Source: Haliotis asinina
Taxonomy: Eukaryota > Mollusca > Gastropoda > Lepetellida > Haliotidae
Assembly (NCBI RefSeq): GCF_037392515.1
Contig: NC_090295.1
Coordinates: 30,606,501 to 30,670,500 of the forward strand
Direction of reading: 5' to 3'
Length of the DNA: 64,000 bases
Shown piece by piece: positions 36,372 to 46,939 of this stretch; the first letter of the stretch is position 1, and every line of letters begins with the position of its first letter. The translations under genes were made by a program, and so were the position numbers. Below the pieces are notes generated by a model that did no database searches, had not been told where the DNA came from, and saw only the letters and a list, made by a program, of their open reading frames with translations.

Positions 36372-37178
36372 ATGCAAAGAAAGTCAAGGGAAAGTGAAAC
36401 TTACATCCATTGCTCCAAACTATCTTTAACATATCCATCTTTAGCTTTTTCGCTACTCCATCGTCCATGACGTTAAAACATTCTGCCTGGTAATCCGTTA
36501 TTTGCAGCATTGTTGCTCCATCGACATGCAAGCTCAGCAAACCAAACTGTTTTATGTTATCAACGTAAGGACGTAAAGCATCAGTGAATATCTTTCTTAA
36601 TTTTGTATATGATAAAGGAACATTTGAAAATTCCTTTTCAATAGCAGCCATATGAAGATAAAGTTCTAAATAAGCTACTGGACAAGGTTTCGTATGTGTG
36701 CAACCTATAACAACCCATGCATCATCTCTGTAAGTATCTATCGTGTATTTTATCATCATACAAGCGTTCAAGAATAGCTACCGTAAAAGGTTCTTTCTTA
36801 ACTATACAGCTTTAGCCTACTTTTTCTTAGCTGCTTCCAAGACATTGTTGACTAAACCGTTCTCAGAAGCCCTAAACTGGAATGCGCATAACGCAAGCCA
36901 TAAAAAGCTTTCAACACATGTAAAAGAATTTCACTTTGTTGAATTACTGATACACGATATAATGTACAATGCAACGGCAATATAGGTAAATCACAAGAAA
37001 TCTGATTACATATCGCCCACCTTTTCCAGGCAGCAAATCCGTACAGACAATTTCTGTTTGTCGATTCAGCTCTTGCTCCAAACAACACCGATGGAATGTC
37101 ATCAGCCAGTGCTTTAACATTTTCCGGGAGATCACTCAACACGTCTATGTACACATGTTGGAAAACCTCTGTAAACAC
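36295..37178 (-). mobile_element. XerD-like tyrosine recombinase fossil
   Basis: Minus-strand pieces resemble the tyrosine recombinases, often labelled xerD homologues, that are abundant in mollusc genomes: an N-terminal core-binding part (LFGARAESTNRNCLYGFAAW, about 37,080) and a catalytic-domain part (CPVAYLELYLHMA and PLSYTKLRKIFTDALRPYV, about 36,560-36,690). A splice-acceptor-like sequence precedes the first piece at about 37,165. It could derive from a Crypton or a DIRS-like element; the window shows neither element's other parts. It is broken and looks old. Confidence 0.7.
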
Positions 37179-37269
37179 ATACAGCTTAAATTAATGAAAA
37201 TCAGTAAACAGATCAAGTATATCAAAATCTAAATCTTTCTGACCGAACAAATTCCTTTCTATCCTAGAT

Positions 37270-37430
37270 TCAACATATGTCATATTTGGGATTGCACTTT
37301 CTTAGTAAAGTACAAATTCTAGTACTTTTTTCGGTTGAGTCCCATCCGGGATTCGAACCCGCACCCTCAGAGTCAGGCACCTAATCGCCAGCACACAAAG
37401 TCAGCCGCCTAGCCCGCTCAGCCACCGCGA
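37270..37430 (-). repeat. tRNA-derived SINE with class II tRNA-like head
   Basis: On the minus strand the tRNA-like head has an A box (TGGCTGAGCGGG, 37,413-37,424) and a perfect B box (GGTTCGAATCC, 37,349-37,359). A long variable arm between them fits a Leu/Ser-type tRNA. The acceptor stem pairs poorly, so it is not a working tRNA gene. The body continues to about 37,270 with an AT-rich tail. RNA polymerase III would be expected to transcribe from the boxes. Confidence 0.7.
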
Positions 37431-37566
37431 CTTCCACAAAATGAAAGTCGGACAACTGGTAGTCTAGACTGCGTACTTTGTGTACCCCTCTGATGAGTGT
37501 AAATTGGCACGGCTCCCACGGCCGAAAGCTATGATTACACGATGCCATTTAGAAAGTGGTCAAATG

Positions 37567-37666
37567 CAACATATGTCATATTTGGGATTTCACTTTCTTA
37601 GTAAAGTACAAATTCTAGTACTTTTTTCGGTTGAGTCCCATCCGGGATTCGAACCCGCACCCTCAG
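37567..37666 (-). repeat. Second, truncated SINE copy
   Basis: This 100-bp segment repeats 37,271-37,370 almost exactly (B box included) at an offset of 296 bp and stops before the A box. It is either a 5'-truncated second insertion or a local duplication. The near identity favours a recent origin relative to the LINEs nearby. Confidence 0.75.
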
Positions 37667-38663
37667 AATTTTATACCCGAAAGCAATCAAATCAATGATA
37701 AATTGTGACGCGCCAATTTGACACCAAAAACCCACGTTCTGCTTGAACCTGCCCTTGACAGTTATTTCTGACATACCCTGTTCGAACTCAGTGAGGAGAA
37801 CTGATCTCAACATCAACACAATGAGAATACTTAACTGACACATCTTGACTATTTGTTGCCTGGGTTCGAGATTCCGCCTGTGACCCCCCTGGTTTGTGGT
37901 GTGCTGACGTTGTAGGGAGAGTCTCGTCGGTAGTGAGAGAACACACCGTAGGTGAAGCATGAACCTGACCTTTTTAACGAAAACGATGAGTAGGCTGGCT
38001 GGACAGCAAATGGAACGGGCCAAGTGACCTTTCGAAGAGTGGCAACTGACCTAGATGTACGGAGTGCGGTGACCGGTGTGCTCACGTTTGGCGAAGTTTC
38101 CTGACTGCCTTGTTCTCAACCGAAGTAATCCTTTTGTCATAGTCAGAATCATGAGGGTGAGCGAGTGAGGGAGTTTGATCCTGTTAGTCGCCTCTTATGA
38201 CAAGCATGGTAGTAGATATAAACTTCATTCTACAGCACAGACAATAGATACTGTGTCAAAACAATGGTAAAACAATGCGGTAATTAGCTAAAACAATAGC
38301 CCATATCCCTCATTCCTCATCCCACCTCCAAAAAATCCCTCATTTCATGCTCCAATTAGCAAAAAACAATGAAACCACTGACCGTCAATCCCTCATCACT
38401 CATTTTATCCCTCATCCCTCATATGACCCACATTTCATCACAAAATAGCCACACGTGACAGTCATTAGCTTCATTAGGCGTATTGATGTATAATATCACC
38501 ATGATGAAAAGAAGTTTATGATTTTAATGAGAAATTATCAATGGATGTTTCACGCTATAGTTGAAATGGTGGTTATTTGTTACAAAACGATTGGAATGCT
38601 GCCTATTCAAATAAGTTGTTTACAGAACAGTCACGACAGGGTGGCATGACAGGTTGATACGGT

Positions 38664-38702
<39 letters not shown>

Positions 38703-39040
38703 ATATATATATATCTTCGTTGATAGGTGTGCTCATGCTCTCAACCATCTACCATCACTACTTACAGAAATATTATTCATTTAATGCTAAAAAAACAGAG
38801 CTCAAACTTAAAATTGGAAACAGTAATAACAACTTTCACTTCACTTTCGATCGACTGTTTGGATCACTTTCCATTCAAAAGTCGGGCACTAGCTCTAGAG
38901 TAATTTTGCAGATCGACGGCATGCCAAAAAAGTTATCTAATATTTGATTAATGTCGATGCAATTGTGGAGCTTCACCGATTCCAAGAAGAATTCCAAGAT
39001 AACTTATAGAAGGTAATTATGTACAGTGGATATTTCAGTT
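37667..39040. other. Intergenic with simple repeats
   Basis: No gene recognised. 38,280-38,430 is a pyrimidine-biased stretch of loosely repeated CCCTCATTYCTCATCC-like words. 38,667-38,698 is a (CT)n tract running into (TA)n at 38,700-38,713, i.e. a compound microsatellite. The frames from 38,654 cross these tracts and are not coding. Confidence 0.7.
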
Positions 39041-39043
39041 TCT

Positions 39044-40376
39044 CTATTTCATTTTTGTATAATTATTTGTGCACTTTACCTCATCAAAAAAGTCTGTTAT
39101 GTGATGTAATAATTCATGAGCAACGGTATACTCTTCCTGACTAATATTTTCATCAGACAAAGAACTGAAGAAGGATGCTTGGGAGGGTAAACAAGTCTCA
39201 TTCAATTTTCCCCAGTCATCCATGTATTCATAGGGAAAGGGAAGTTTCCTTGTTAACATGTTTCCATGATGGGGAAGTGTTCTTTTAAATAGACAAATGA
39301 ATCGACGCCTTTGATCATTTGGTTTCGAGTCAGTGCATCTAATGAACTTTGCAGAAACTTGTAACTATCCAAAACGACCAAATTGTTATCTATGTAAACG
39401 ATAAAAAAACTGTTCTGAGTTGTGAGGGATGACTGTAATGTCTCTGTCCCCAAAGTGTTGTGCTACTTCAAGTGAGAATCATAACGTTCAGAGTTATGAA
39501 GCATGACAACCACTTTCTTGCGTAACTGAAAATTCAGGTTACATCGATTATGCAAAACTTGCCGAAAACGTCCTGTCAGGTGGTCGTGGTCTAACACTCG
39601 ATCAGTGCCTAACAGTTCACCGCACAAACCACAATGAGCAGCATTGGCGATGGTTATCTTATCTTGGTCAGTGAGCTGCATGGGTTTGATAGAATCCAAC
39701 AATCCAAGTCTGGATGTTGTCATAGTCCCTTAAAATACTTTTAATAAAATGCTCAGCTGCCTGTTCTCCTACATAACTTTGTAAGGTTTAGAGTAGTATT
39801 CCTCCGTGCACACCACTTTCTAAGCATAAGCACAAGGTACATGTTTACTGAGGCGTGAACTACCTGGGCTGCTTTCTGGAATGAGCAAGGACTCAAAATC
39901 AGCTACGATAACAAACTTGACTCTTTCTGTTTTACTTTGCGAACATAAGCCAAACTGATATACAGCATCCTCCGGGTTAGGCATAACGACTCTTTGTGCT
40001 TTGTCATAACAGTAGTCTTCATGCTTATCCAAGCATTGTTGTGATGTATAACACCAAAGACATTTGCGACAGATGAACTGAGTGCGGTTATTACGTTGCT
40101 TGTTTCTGACTAACCCACTCAAACTGATAATGAGACAGTTTTGTGTATTTGGTTTAACGTCTACGTCCATGGGTTCATGTTCTTCTAAACCTATGATTCC
40201 TTCAAAATCATCCGACTCATTTCTTGTGAAAGCAACAACAAATCAATCTTCCTGTTTTCATCTACATCTAGCAGATTGTTGATGTACATTGGATACAAAG
40301 TATTATCTTCAAACCCATATATGTTGATACTCAACTCATTGACTTCTTCCAATCGAGGAATTTGTTTGAAAGTCAT
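39044..40376 (-). mobile_element. PolB fossil 2 (Polinton- or adintovirus-like)
   Basis: Minus-strand fragments cover the same region as fossil 1: an HNH-like Cys/His cluster (CGLCGELLGTDRVLDHDHLT, about 39,590-39,640) and the YEYMDDWGKLNETCLPS block (about 39,190). The sequence is clearly different from fossil 1, so it is a separate lineage rather than a duplicate. It is broken, with several breaks. No terminal repeat, capsid or integrase is visible. It appears old. Confidence 0.75.
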
Positions 40377-40384
40377 GAATGGGT

Positions 40385-40515
40385 TCCATGTAACGTTCCA
40401 GCATGTCTACATGAACGCCCCAGTATGTCTACATGTAATGTTCCAGCATGTATACATGTACCATTCGAGAATGTCTACATGTAACGTTCCTGTATGTCTA
40501 CATGAATGCTCAAGG
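40385..40515. repeat. Short degenerate tandem repeat, about 30 bp
   Basis: About four imperfect units of the form GTAACGTTCCAGCATGTCTACAT, in which the core ATGTCTACATG recurs every 28-34 bp. No role is apparent. Confidence 0.75.
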
Positions 40516-41586
40516 AGGGGAAAGGAATATCTGCTTGACAGAAGAGGGAAAAGATGTCACCTCGCCTCAACTGTAGTTCATATTATTTACATTTGTAGGA
40601 GTTAATAGTCAAAAACAAATAACTGAGTCATTAGTTATGCACAAACACATCGTAACTGAATGTTATTTCTTCATAAAATGCAATGATCCACGGCTGAACA
40701 CTACAGTATTTTTAGTAATATGTTTCACAAATATGCTAGCATCAATTCATTAGTCATCTGCTTGGATTCAGGAAATTAAATTTAGAATTCGAAAGCGGAC
40801 TATATTATGATATGTGTATTTCATAATTGTATATTCTATCATACAAATATACAATTTGTCTTCCTCGAATTTTGTCTACGTCGTGCTGAATCGTTCAGTT
40901 AAATATCTGTTCGATATCATTATCATTATCATTAAATCATCATAAATCTATACTCTGTTTTAGTCACAATATAGCTGATCTTAAATCTTAACTCACTCAC
41001 TCACTCCCTCATTCACTCACTCACTCTCAAGTCTACCTAATGATTGATGCATAGCCTATTTCAATGACGACGTCGCACGTTTACACTGGACTTTGCTCTT
41101 GGGGAATTCAAGAGGAACGTGGACACCATGGGTTTACGCTGGTCTGTTGTTGAGTATGGCTAATTATCACAATTTTGACCAGTCAGAGGAATGTTATATT
41201 TCAGTTTGGAAGATACTGGTTAATGGATACAGTTTGACCAATCAAATGCCTAGTCCAGCATCGCATACATTTTATCTGAATGCCAACTTTGAAGCAAATC
41301 TCTAAATCATAAGTAGGTCGAGGCACGTCGCAAGCCTGGTGACTCTTTGTCAGGCCCCGAATTCTCGAAACGAACTTCAGTTTTTACTCAGTCTCAAACA
41401 GAGACAATTTCAAACAGTGGAATATTTAACTCAGATGCATTTTAAATTCTACCATGGCTATGTGAAATGCGTGAATTTGATTGGTCAATCAATAAAAGTA
41501 GACACTATCAATTTCGATTGAAAATGCGCCTGTTTTCATGGCGAACGTATACAACACTGCCGGACTACTTCCGCTTGACCACCAAC
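40516..41586. other. Intergenic; truncated LINE/SINE tail near 40,975
   Basis: No gene recognised. At 40,978-41,027 the sequence CTTAAATCTTAACTCACTCA with further ACTC units matches the terminal 3' end of LINE copy B, so it marks an extremely truncated retroposed copy. The 550 bp after it, up to the start codon at 41,587, would contain the promoter of the Crypton-type gene; I cannot name an element in it. Confidence 0.55.
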
Positions 41587-41596
41587 ATGGCGGATG

Positions 41597-41824
41597 TGTA
41601 GTGATTTCCTACTTCACTATCGGTTTATGCACCTAGTAGAGTCGGTCGCAGATGCCACCGGGCGAATATGCCTACTAAACTGAGGGAAATGATTCAACCT
41701 GACAGCTAGTCAACATACTCACGGTAATGGCTTCCACGAACTCTGGCTGGTGATCGGCAATCTCCGGCACCTTCCCCTTGGGTCATGACCTCGGGGCGTC
41801 CGGCGCACAGCTCCGATCACCACA
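41597..41824 (-). repeat. LTR (3' in element orientation)
   Basis: A 228-bp terminal repeat, TG...CA bounded, next to the polypurine tract. It reads the same as the copy at 46,712-46,939. Confidence 0.9.
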
Positions 41825-42404
41825 CCCCCCTCCGTTTTCAAGGCTCCTTCCCGCGGATTTCATAGCCATTAAACCCCTCTTACCGAGGTAATCACTGAGG
41901 GGCTACCTTTGAAAACATCTTGCCCTGGGGGAACGGTCCTGGTTCCCCCCCTCAAAGGCCAGTTCCTTTCACCGCCCACAATGCGTAAGCAAGTCCTTAT
42001 GTCTCCGGGTCCACACGCTCTTCGAGTAGACCTAGCCATTCCCCAACCTTTCCATAGGCTGTGGTTTTGAGTGTTCTCCAATGACTCTTTAGTGGAAGGG
42101 AAAAGTGACAGTCCTCACAGTTCATCGCAGACTCTTTCACACCCTCCAACTGTCTCACTGTCTGGGAAAACTGATAGCACACACAATTTATTGTTTATCA
42201 TTCTTTGATTGGGTCCCGTCCTTGTTACGGGACAACCAGCCACACACACTCTCTCCTGAGGGTAGGCTGAGTCAATCTGCACACTTGTTTTTCTCCCCAC
42301 ACCTCTTCTTTCAGGTGTTTTGGGTTACACCCCCTCCCCTCTGGGGGTGCAAACGTCAGACCTTCTCACACCCCACCTCTGTGCGGGGTGACTCCCCAGG
42401 CTTC

Positions 42405-43282
42405 TCACCACCAGAACAGCCGGGTGGCGTTCTCAGTCGCCGCCCTCAGGAAGTCCTTGGTGGTCATCCCTCTGGCTTCGGCGACCAAGTCCCCCACCAA
42501 GCACAGCAGCGCCGGGGAATTCCTCCTGTGTCCCTCTGGGGGCATATATGGGGAGTCCGTCTCTGCCAGCAGGCGGTCCAGGGGGACAACTCTCAGCCCC
42601 GCCACTTGGTCACTGTTAAACCCCCATACCTGTCCCGCGTAGCCGAAGTATATGTTCGGGAATGTCCTCAGCCACTCCAGGACCGTCTCTTCACCCCCAG
42701 AGAAGCAGTGGAGAAACAGCGGCTGTTCTGAAGGCAGATAGGTGAGCAGGAGTTCCATCATTCGGGCGTACGTCGCCATTGCCTCCTCGTCTCCATTGGG
42801 CCCCCTGATATGTATGACTACCGGCCTCCCTGCCGGTACGTGAGGTAGCAACTCCTTCAGAGTTTGTTCTTGTTTCTTCCACTCCTTGGCTGGAACGGAG
42901 TGGTCCAAGCCGATTTCTCCCACGATGCAGGCAGCTGCCTGAAGACGTCGTCGGTGAGGGCCTCCACCTTCTTGGGGTGCAGCCCCACAGCGGTCCTATA
43001 CCGGGGGTCGGCACTGACCTGGCTTGGGTAAGTGGGGGGATCACAATAGACTTCCACCCCCCAGACCGGAAGTCGTGCCATCCTGTGATCCACTTCAGGA
43101 GCAGCTTGCAGTAAGTCTGGGGTAGTTCCCAGGGGTGCTGCTCCGAAGGTAGCTTCCCACGTCCAGTCTAAGTGGAAGTGGGAATCCACTAAGTGTTCCA
43201 TCGAAGCCAACACCTGGGCCTCGCCCTCCTGCATCGGCCCCAATGTCGATGACCCTTGAACGATAGCCTCTGCCGCCACCAC
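42405..43282 (-). mobile_element. TatD-type metal-dependent nuclease region of the LTR element
   Basis: Downstream of Gag, the minus strand encodes a TatD-family region. Landmarks of that metal hydrolase family are visible in order: the HxH motif in DSHFHLD (about 43,170), AVGLHPKK (about 42,970), GEIGLD (about 42,915), VIHIRG (about 42,810), FLHCFSGG (about 42,700) and ETDSPYMPPEG (about 42,550). TatD proteins are 3'-5' DNA exonucleases or related hydrolases. Finding one in the place where pol would be expected is unusual. The region is nearly whole. Confidence 0.8.
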
Positions 43283-43571
43283 TCTTCACATTCACCAACC
43301 TCTTCTCCGGGGTCACCCCAAGTCGCCCCATCCGTCTGGACAGCCCCAGTCTCCTCCTCCACCTCTCCCCCCTTTTCTAAAAGTGGGGTACTGTCGGTCT
43401 CGGCACCAGCATGTGGTGGCCATGGCGGCAAACCCGGAGTGTCTAGTCCTGAATTACTGTGGGCTACACTCACAGTGCACTCCTGGTCCTGACTGATGCC
43501 GCCAGTGTCTGGTGGCCAGGGAGGCAGACCCTTAACCTTATCTGTATCCTTCTGGGGGCGAGCCACCGGGT

Positions 43572-45696
43572 CTATGTGCTCGTCCCCTGGCCGTTTAACG
43601 GGTTGTCTGCAAAGGACACTGTCGTGGCTACCGGTGAGCCACTTTTTAACTGTGGGCAGGCAGCCTTGAAGTGGTCGGTGTCCCCACAGTTAAAACACTC
43701 CTGCGATTTCCCTGGGCTGGGCGTACGGGAGCGTGATTTCGTGCTCTCCAGCTTCCTCACTGCAGTTGTTAGCTCCTGCACTGAGTGTACCAGCTGCGAT
43801 ATTTCCGACTTGACACACTTCACCTCCTTGTGCAATGTTCCAATCTCAGTCTCCATTAGTGAGACTCTCTTCGCTAAATCTGTTACCACCTGTGCGCTGT
43901 TGTTGGTACCCCCCTCACACCTGCGAGAGGTACGTACCTCCCTTGGTGGCTCTTCAGGCTCCTCTACTGACACTGTCAGCAACTCCCGACGGGGTTTACT
44001 ATCAGGTGCCTGGGAATTGTGTTGATAATGCCTCACCGCTTCTATTGCATCTTCCAGTGAGGTGGGTTTGAGGTTGTAGATTAAGTTCCCTGCTTCCCGG
44101 TTCTCGCACCCCATGCAGAACCTAGTTACGGTCTCCTGGTCAACAAAGTCCTCTGGAAGACCTGGGAACGCTCGGGACGAAGTAGCTACTAGTCTCTCTG
44201 CCCAAGCTTCCAGTGACTCGCCTGGCTCCTGTTTTAGGGATTGGAATCTCAATCTTGCTGATAGTGGAGGCTCAACTATGCCAAATCTCTTCTGTAGCTT
44301 TTCCATCATCTGCCCATAGGACAAGTAGGGGTCCCTCAGCTGACATGTGGTGAAGAAAGCACTTGCCTCCGCCCGCACACAGAAGCACAGTTGACAAAAG
44401 CTTGTCTTCTTCTGACCATCCTTCTCTTTCTGCCAACTTGTCAAACTTCAGCCTGAACGGCGCCCAAGCCTCCTTCCCGTCATAGCTCAGTGCTGAAGAG
44501 GCTATCCGGGATCCCCCTTGATCTGCCGGGCGGGGTCCCTGGTTCCGCCGTCCTCTAGGGGTGCCCGGGTACATTTCGTCCTGTTGGTGCTGTATTGCAC
44601 CCTGACGGGGCTCCTGCCTCCTATTTCGCCGGCCCTGTCCCCCCATAAAGGGCTCTGCCGTGCCATCCTGGCCCTCTTCTTGCTCTGCCAGTCCAGGCCC
44701 TGAATCCCGGTGAGGCAGGATGACTCCACACCCCAGTGCCTCACCCGGGGGTACATAGCACGCTGACTTTTTAGCATTCCGCTCCTTGATCATATCAGTT
44801 ACTGAGCCCATACCCATGCACTGGATATTGGTGTCTGCCTTCTCTGCTCGGGCTTTCGGGCGAACATCCCTACCCCTAGCCTCCCCTTGTGATAGTCTCG
44901 GCTTTGCTGCATTCCCCACTTGGGGCAGGGTGGGAGTTATGGGTTCTGACTTCAACCCCCAGGTCGCCCTTGACTTCCGACTCGGTCTATCCACCCCTTC
45001 CTCCCGGGGTCTATCAAAATCGTTCCCCCTGTATGGGCCATCCCTGCACTCCTCTTCTGGGTAACCTGACGATTGACAGTCCCTAAAGGTCCTCACAGAC
45101 TGGTCCTCTGACCTTTGCTGTAAGAGGGACATTGCTGACATCATGTCTTCCTTGTCGGCTGACCACCTCTTGTCCATGTTCTCCAAGACATGCATCATCT
45201 TGTCATACTTCTGTTCAGTCTCCAGCATCTGAGAGGCTGTCTCCTCACTTCTGCGATCTAGGCCTTGCATGGTGTTCATCATTTTGGCGAACACCACTGC
45301 TAATCCCTCGGGTGTTCCTTGCCTCCGCCCCGGGGGGCTGCCACCGGCACACTCCTCCCCACCGGACAAATGGCCCTGATGGTCGGCGTCATCACCCTCA
45401 CCATCAGCCTCTTGGGAACGCCCAGCTATGTCCCCTGCCTCTGACTCGTCGGCCTCTCCGCCAGACGCAACCTTCATAGGGTGTGGGTTTCGCCTATGGT
45501 CATTGGGCTGAAAGTCCAATACTGCCCATATGTCACTCTCCCCTCGGAATTCCTCCATAGCAAACACATCTTCCCTAGACACATTATATCCTTGCTCTCT
45601 TATATCTGTTAAACGCCCTATTTGTCTTTCTGACAGCCCTTTGTTTCTCATGTCTGCAGGCATGTCAAAGTTCACCCTTATCCTCCGGCAAAACAT
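43572..45696 (-). mobile_element. Gag region of the LTR element
   Basis: Over this stretch the minus strand encodes a long charged N-terminal part, a retrotransposon-Gag-type helical region (about 43,950-44,350, with the words LQKRFG, ESLEAWAERL and TRFCMGCENRE) and a CCHC zinc knuckle of the form CFNCGDTDHFKAACP at about 43,690. This is the classic layout of a Ty3/Gypsy Gag that packages element RNA. The part is close to whole. Confidence 0.8.
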
Positions 45697-46426
45697 GGTT
45701 ATTGTTAAATGAAATCACCAGAGTATATCACTGCTAAAACTAATAAATAGTTATACTCTCTCCCGGAGCGAAGGGAAAGAGCAATTAAGCAAACTACTCC
45801 CCTTAATTCTAAAGAGGCGATTGTTAACACACTACAAGCAGTGTTAATATATAACAGCGTAAGTAAGCGTGAAGCGTACAAATACTGCCACACGAGTTGT
45901 GCAATTAGGATGTAAATGTCTTACAACAGTTTCTACCACAATGCAATCCGCTGAAAGTGCACCGCACACCACTGTCTACAAGCAGCCAAGCAACGAAATG
46001 CACTTACCCCGGTCGCTTGTGCATTCAATCCGGTTCCTAGAGTGTCACATCCAATCCGAATAGAATCCGAAGCACATAAATCCACAAATGAAAAATATGT
46101 CCGGCGGTTCACCGTCCTTTACACACAAAGTCCACACGTGACTTGTCCATGTTCAATGTCAACACACTCTCTCCGGAAGAATATTGCGGCACTTCCTCCC
46201 GCACATGCGCAGTAAGAGGCACGAGGCAGCACAGTGCGCAGAAACAGCAATTTCCAATTTAATCGTAATTTTTCACTATAAGCCACCCCGAAAGCTATGT
46301 ACCTATAATAAATTGGTAGATAACTAGCCCCTGACAGAGAGAAAAGGTTAGCGCTGTTTCCCTATCGCTGCACCCAGCCACTTGGTTGGGAGACCAATAG
46401 GTCTTCCCCCCTCCCGTCCACGTGTG

Positions 46427-46450
46427 CCCCCCCCCCCCCCCCCCCCCCCC
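46427..46450. repeat. Poly(C) tract, 24 bp
   Basis: An uninterrupted C run inside the LTR element, flanked on both sides by CACGTG-type words (CCACGTGTG before, CACGTGGG after). It may be prone to length error in sequencing. Confidence 0.95.
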
Positions 46451-46711
46451 ACGTGGGTAGCTAGCTAAGCGATAAAATCTCCACTTAAAGGAAATTTCCC
46501 ACCAAATGCCACCTAATCCTCTCCGCCAACAGTCCGGAGATAATGAAAAACCACCTTTGGTCGCAATAAAAAGGCTAAACTTGCCGAATTACGCCAACAA
46601 GGCGTTAGACCATGTGACCTCCCAAGCGCGGGAAAACCGAGACTTGGGCGGCTATGGTCCGATGGGCGAAAAAAGTTATTTCTCGCCCAGTTTCGGTGTT
46701 CACAGCGCCAC

Positions 46712-46939
46712 TGTAGTGATTTCCTACTTCACTATCGGTTTATGCACCTAGTAGAGTCGGTCGCAGATGCCACCGGGCGAATATGCCTACTAAACTGAGG
46801 GAAATGATTCAACCTGACAGCTAGTCAACATACTCACGGTAATGGCTTCCACGAACTCTGGCTGGTGATCGGCAATCTCCGGCACCTTCCCCTTGGGTCA
46901 TGACCTCGGGGCGTCCGGCGCACAGCTCCGATCACCACA
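46712..46939 (-). repeat. LTR (5' in element orientation)
   Basis: A 228-bp terminal repeat. The internal sequence next to it starts with a TGG-type primer-binding candidate. The GATG target duplication follows at 46,940. Confidence 0.9.

Larger units (their letters stand above)
41597..46939 (-). mobile_element. Young LTR element carrying gag and a TatD-type domain
   Basis: Direct repeats of 228 bp (41,597-41,824 and 46,712-46,939), starting TG and ending CA and identical as far as I can read, flank the element. The target duplication GATG lies at 41,593-41,596 and 46,940-46,943. On the minus strand a TGG-starting primer-binding candidate follows the 5' LTR (about 46,709) and a G-rich polypurine tract (about 41,825-41,834) precedes the 3' LTR. 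Inside, in order, are a Gag region and a TatD-like region; no protease, reverse transcriptase or integrase was seen. By Gag type I would place it with the Ty3/Gypsy group. It looks structurally whole, with about two breaks in its coding part, and the identical LTRs mean it is very young. It presumably depended on enzymes supplied by a relative. Confidence 0.85.

Noticed and set aside
37341-37429. Functional tRNA-Leu/Ser gene
   Set aside because: Boxes are good, but the acceptor stem pairs poorly and a partial copy with the same non-tRNA tail lies nearby, so a SINE is more likely.
38654-38947. 97-codon frame beginning MIRCSLSLSLSLS
   Set aside because: Its start is the (CT)n/(TA)n microsatellite, and the remainder shows no domain.
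44518-45712. Plus-strand frames opposite the Gag region
   Set aside because: They are shadows of the minus-strand Gag reading; no domain is present.
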